A stretch of DNA of 7,112 bases, from positions 1-7,112 of the forward strand of contig USFH01000112.1 in assembly GCA_900553925.1 (NCBI GenBank), written 5' to 3'. This document shows, piece after piece, positions 5,390 through 7,112 of the stretch (position 1 is its first letter; each line of letters begins with the position of its first letter). Both the position numbers and the translations under genes were made by a program. The stretch comes from an uncultured Clostridium sp. Its GTDB lineage: Bacteria > Bacillota > Clostridia > Lachnospirales > Lachnospiraceae. Below the pieces are notes generated by a model. That model made no database searches, was not told the DNA's origin, and saw only the letters and a list, made by a program, of their open reading frames with translations.

Positions 5390-5744
5390 TATCTTCTTTG
5401 ATTACCTCGTCAATACGTTTTGACATATAGTTTCCGTACTCGATCGATGTATCAAGTACAAATGTAAGCTCCGGTGTATTCCGCAGATTGATTGTACGTG
5501 CCAGCTCATGCCGGATATATCCACTTGCCTGTTCAAGCCCTTTCAATGTCTCGGCTGCAGATTCAGAATCACCCAGAACACTGATGTATGCCTTACAATA
5601 TTTCAGATCCTGTGTAACCGTAACATCCGTAACGGATGTCATAGGATTAATGCGTGGATCCTTTAATTCCATCCGAATAATCCGGGAAAGTTCTTTTTGA
5701 ACTTCCCCATTTATTCTTTGTGATTTATGACTTGTTTTTTTCAT
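5364..5744 (-). CDS. rbfA: 30S ribosome-binding factor A
   Basis: A small KH-fold assembly factor that binds the 30S subunit near the 5' helix of 16S rRNA and assists late maturation, especially in the cold. The 126-residue protein has the family pattern: SQRINGEVQKELSRII (about 8-23), LKDPRI, SVTDVTVTQDLKYCKAYISVLGD forming the central strands, SGYIRHELARTINLRNTPELTFVLD, and SIEYGNYMSKRIDEVI. The acidic/Asn-rich tail DNDKQNNEG is variable in the family. It starts with ATG just 2 nt after the infB stop, with no strong ribosome binding site (GAGG is 13 nt upstream), so it probably depends on coupling to infB. Its own 3' end overlaps the nrnA start by 26 nt. Confidence 0.97.
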   Translation of the reverse strand: MKKTSHKSQRINGEVQKELSRIIRMELKDPRINPMTSVTDVTVTQDLKYCKAYISVLGDSESAAETLKGLEQASGYIRHELARTINLRNTPELTFVLDTSIEYGNYMSKRIDEVIKEDNDKQNNEG

Positions 5745-5746
5745 CT

Positions 5747-7112
5747 CTATCTTGGTACCTCAACCATAATATATGCTTCAATGATATCGCCTTCCTTGAT
5801 ATCGTTGAATCCATCCATAACAAGACCACATTCAAATCCTGTCTTAACTTCCTTCACATCATCCTTGAAACGTTTGAGTGATGCCAGCTCACCTTCGAAA
5901 ATCTGCTCACCTTCGCGGCTGATACGGACTTTGCAGTTTCTCTGAATCGTACCGTCAAGTACATAAGAACCTGCGATTGTACCAACGCCAGATGCTTTAT
6001 ATGTCTGACGAACCTCTGCATGGCCAATTACCTTTTCTTCAAAAATCGGATCAAGCATACCCTTCATCGCACTTTCAATATCTTCAATTGCATTGTAGAT
6101 GACACGATACAGGCGGATATCAACCTTCTCACGCTCTGCAACTTCTTTCGCCTGATTATCCGGACGGATATTAAAGCCGATGATAATTGCATTACTTGCA
6201 GATGCAAGTATAACATCACTCTCGTTAATTGCTCCAACACCGGAATGAATACACTTTACAGCCACCTCTTCGTTAGAAAGCTTTAGCAGGCTCTGCTTAA
6301 CAGCTTCAACAGATCCCTGTACATCTGCCTTGATAATCAGATTCAGATCCTTGACGTTTCCTTCCTGAATACGATTATACAGATCATCCAGTGACATACG
6401 CTGCTTTGTATCTGCAATCAGTTTTTCTTTGCCCCGGTCAATAAATGCCTCAGAAATCGCACGTGCTTCTTTCTCGTTTTCGGTTGCAATAACGATCTCG
6501 CCGGAATTTGGAACACCATTTAAGCCAAGTACCTCAACAGGCATAGACGGAGTAGCTTCTTTCACCTTGCGGCCCTTATCATCAAACATGGCACGAACCT
6601 TACCATGGACATCACCGATTGCCAGACAATCACCAACATGTAATGTACCTTTCTGAACTAATACAGTTGCAACGGAACCACGCCCCTTATCAAGCTGTGC
6701 CTCAATCACGATACCACGTGCTTTACGGTTCTTGTTCGCCTTAAGTTCCAGAATCTCTGCTGTCAGTATGATCATCTCAAGCAGGTTATCAATACCTTCT
6801 CTTGTATGAGCGGATACCGGACAGAAAATGGTTGATCCACCCCAGTCCTCCGGCACAAGCTCGTACTCCATCAGCTCCTGCTTCACACGGTCGATATTTG
6901 CACTTTCTTTATCAATCTTATTGATTGCAACAATAATTTCGATACCAGCTGCTTTCGCATGGTTGATCGCCTCGACTGTCTGAGGCATCACACCATCATC
7001 AGCTGCAACAACAAGGATTGCAATATCTGTAGACTGGGCACCACGCATACGCATTGCTGTAAATGCCTCATGTCCAGGCGTATCGAGGAATGTGATTTTC
7101 TGGCCATTGATT
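5747..7112 (-). CDS. infB: Translation initiation factor IF-2, C-terminal part (5' end outside window)
   Basis: GTPase that brings fMet-tRNA to the 30S subunit and promotes 50S joining. About 454 residues are visible; the frame continues to the window edge, so the internal Met at 7054 is not the start. The first visible residues are INGQKITF, then the G3 motif DTPGHEAF, then G4 NKID, so the cut falls inside the G domain. The P-loop (GHVDHGKT in the family) and the long N-terminal extension are missing. After the G domain come domain II (KGRGSVATVLVQKGTLHVGD), domain III with LIIKADVQGSVEAVKQSL, and the C-terminal domains with YKASGVGTIAGSYVLDGTI, GELASLKRFKDDVKEV and FNDIKEGDIIEAY. All are standard for bacterial IF-2. 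Stop TAG at 5747-5749, 2 nt before rbfA. Probably the nusA-infB operon. Confidence 0.98.
   Translation of the reverse strand, partial: INGQKITFLDTPGHEAFTAMRMRGAQSTDIAILVVAADDGVMPQTVEAINHAKAAGIEIIVAINKIDKESANIDRVKQELMEYELVPEDWGGSTIFCPVSAHTREGIDNLLEMIILTAEILELKANKNRKARGIVIEAQLDKGRGSVATVLVQKGTLHVGDCLAIGDVHGKVRAMFDDKGRKVKEATPSMPVEVLGLNGVPNSGEIVIATENEKEARAISEAFIDRGKEKLIADTKQRMSLDDLYNRIQEGNVKDLNLIIKADVQGSVEAVKQSLLKLSNEEVAVKCIHSGVGAINESDVILASASNAIIIGFNIRPDNQAKEVAEREKVDIRLYRVIYNAIEDIESAMKGMLDPIFEEKVIGHAEVRQTYKASGVGTIAGSYVLDGTIQRNCKVRISREGEQIFEGELASLKRFKDDVKEVKTGFECGLVMDGFNDIKEGDIIEAYIMVEVPR

Noticed and set aside
6981..7054. Internal Met at 7054 as the start of infB
   Set aside because: The frame is open to the window edge and the residues just upstream encode the IF-2 G3 motif DTPGHEAF, so the gene simply begins outside the window.
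1..7112. CRISPR array, transposon ends or a defence/toxin system
   Set aside because: No regularly spaced repeats, no transposase or terminal repeats, and every substantial open frame is explained by a housekeeping gene, the regulator or the membrane protein.

Overview
The window reads as a chromosomal housekeeping region of a low-to-mid GC Gram-positive anaerobe, most likely a Clostridia/Lachnospiraceae member. I infer this from the operon order, the strong AGGAGG-type ribosome binding sites, the style of the RibF, LigA and IF2 proteins and moderate GC; no single marker proves it. Eight protein genes and one tRNA fill nearly all of it. There is no CRISPR array, insertion sequence, phage gene or defence locus, and no gene-free stretch longer than about 100 bases.

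Right part (7112 down to about 2568, all minus strand): the distal half of the classical nusA-infB translation operon. It holds infB (5' end outside the window), rbfA, an nrnA-type DHH phosphoesterase, truB and ribF. The genes are packed with 2-10 nt gaps or 4-26 nt overlaps, and two use non-ATG starts (TTG for truB, GTG for ribF). They link translation initiation, 30S maturation, tRNA/nanoRNA metabolism and FMN/FAD synthesis. A tRNA-Arg(CCG) gene follows. Its first 10 nt overlap the end of ribF, so the ribF stop codon is bases 8-10 of the tRNA, and a near-consensus promoter for the tRNA lies inside the last ribF codons. This arrangement is the most interesting thing in the window.

Middle part: 31 nt beyond the tRNA begins a gene for a single-pass membrane-anchored protein of unknown function (1871-2536, minus). 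It converges on an Lrp/AsnC-family regulator (1340-1816, plus). One strong hairpin terminator at 1838-1861 sits between the two stop codons.

Left part: the Lrp-type gene is divergent from rluF (23S rRNA pseudouridine synthase, 529-1239, minus). They share a 100-nt intergenic region with an AT-rich promoter and iterated TTGCAG units. rluF is followed within 20 nt by ligA, an NAD-dependent DNA ligase of an atypical sequence class, cut by the left window edge.

I did not find a convincing new multi-gene system. The points worth following up are the ribF/tRNA overlap with its embedded promoter, the tRNA-led transcript of the unknown membrane protein, the divergent regulator/rluF region, and the LigA motif changes.
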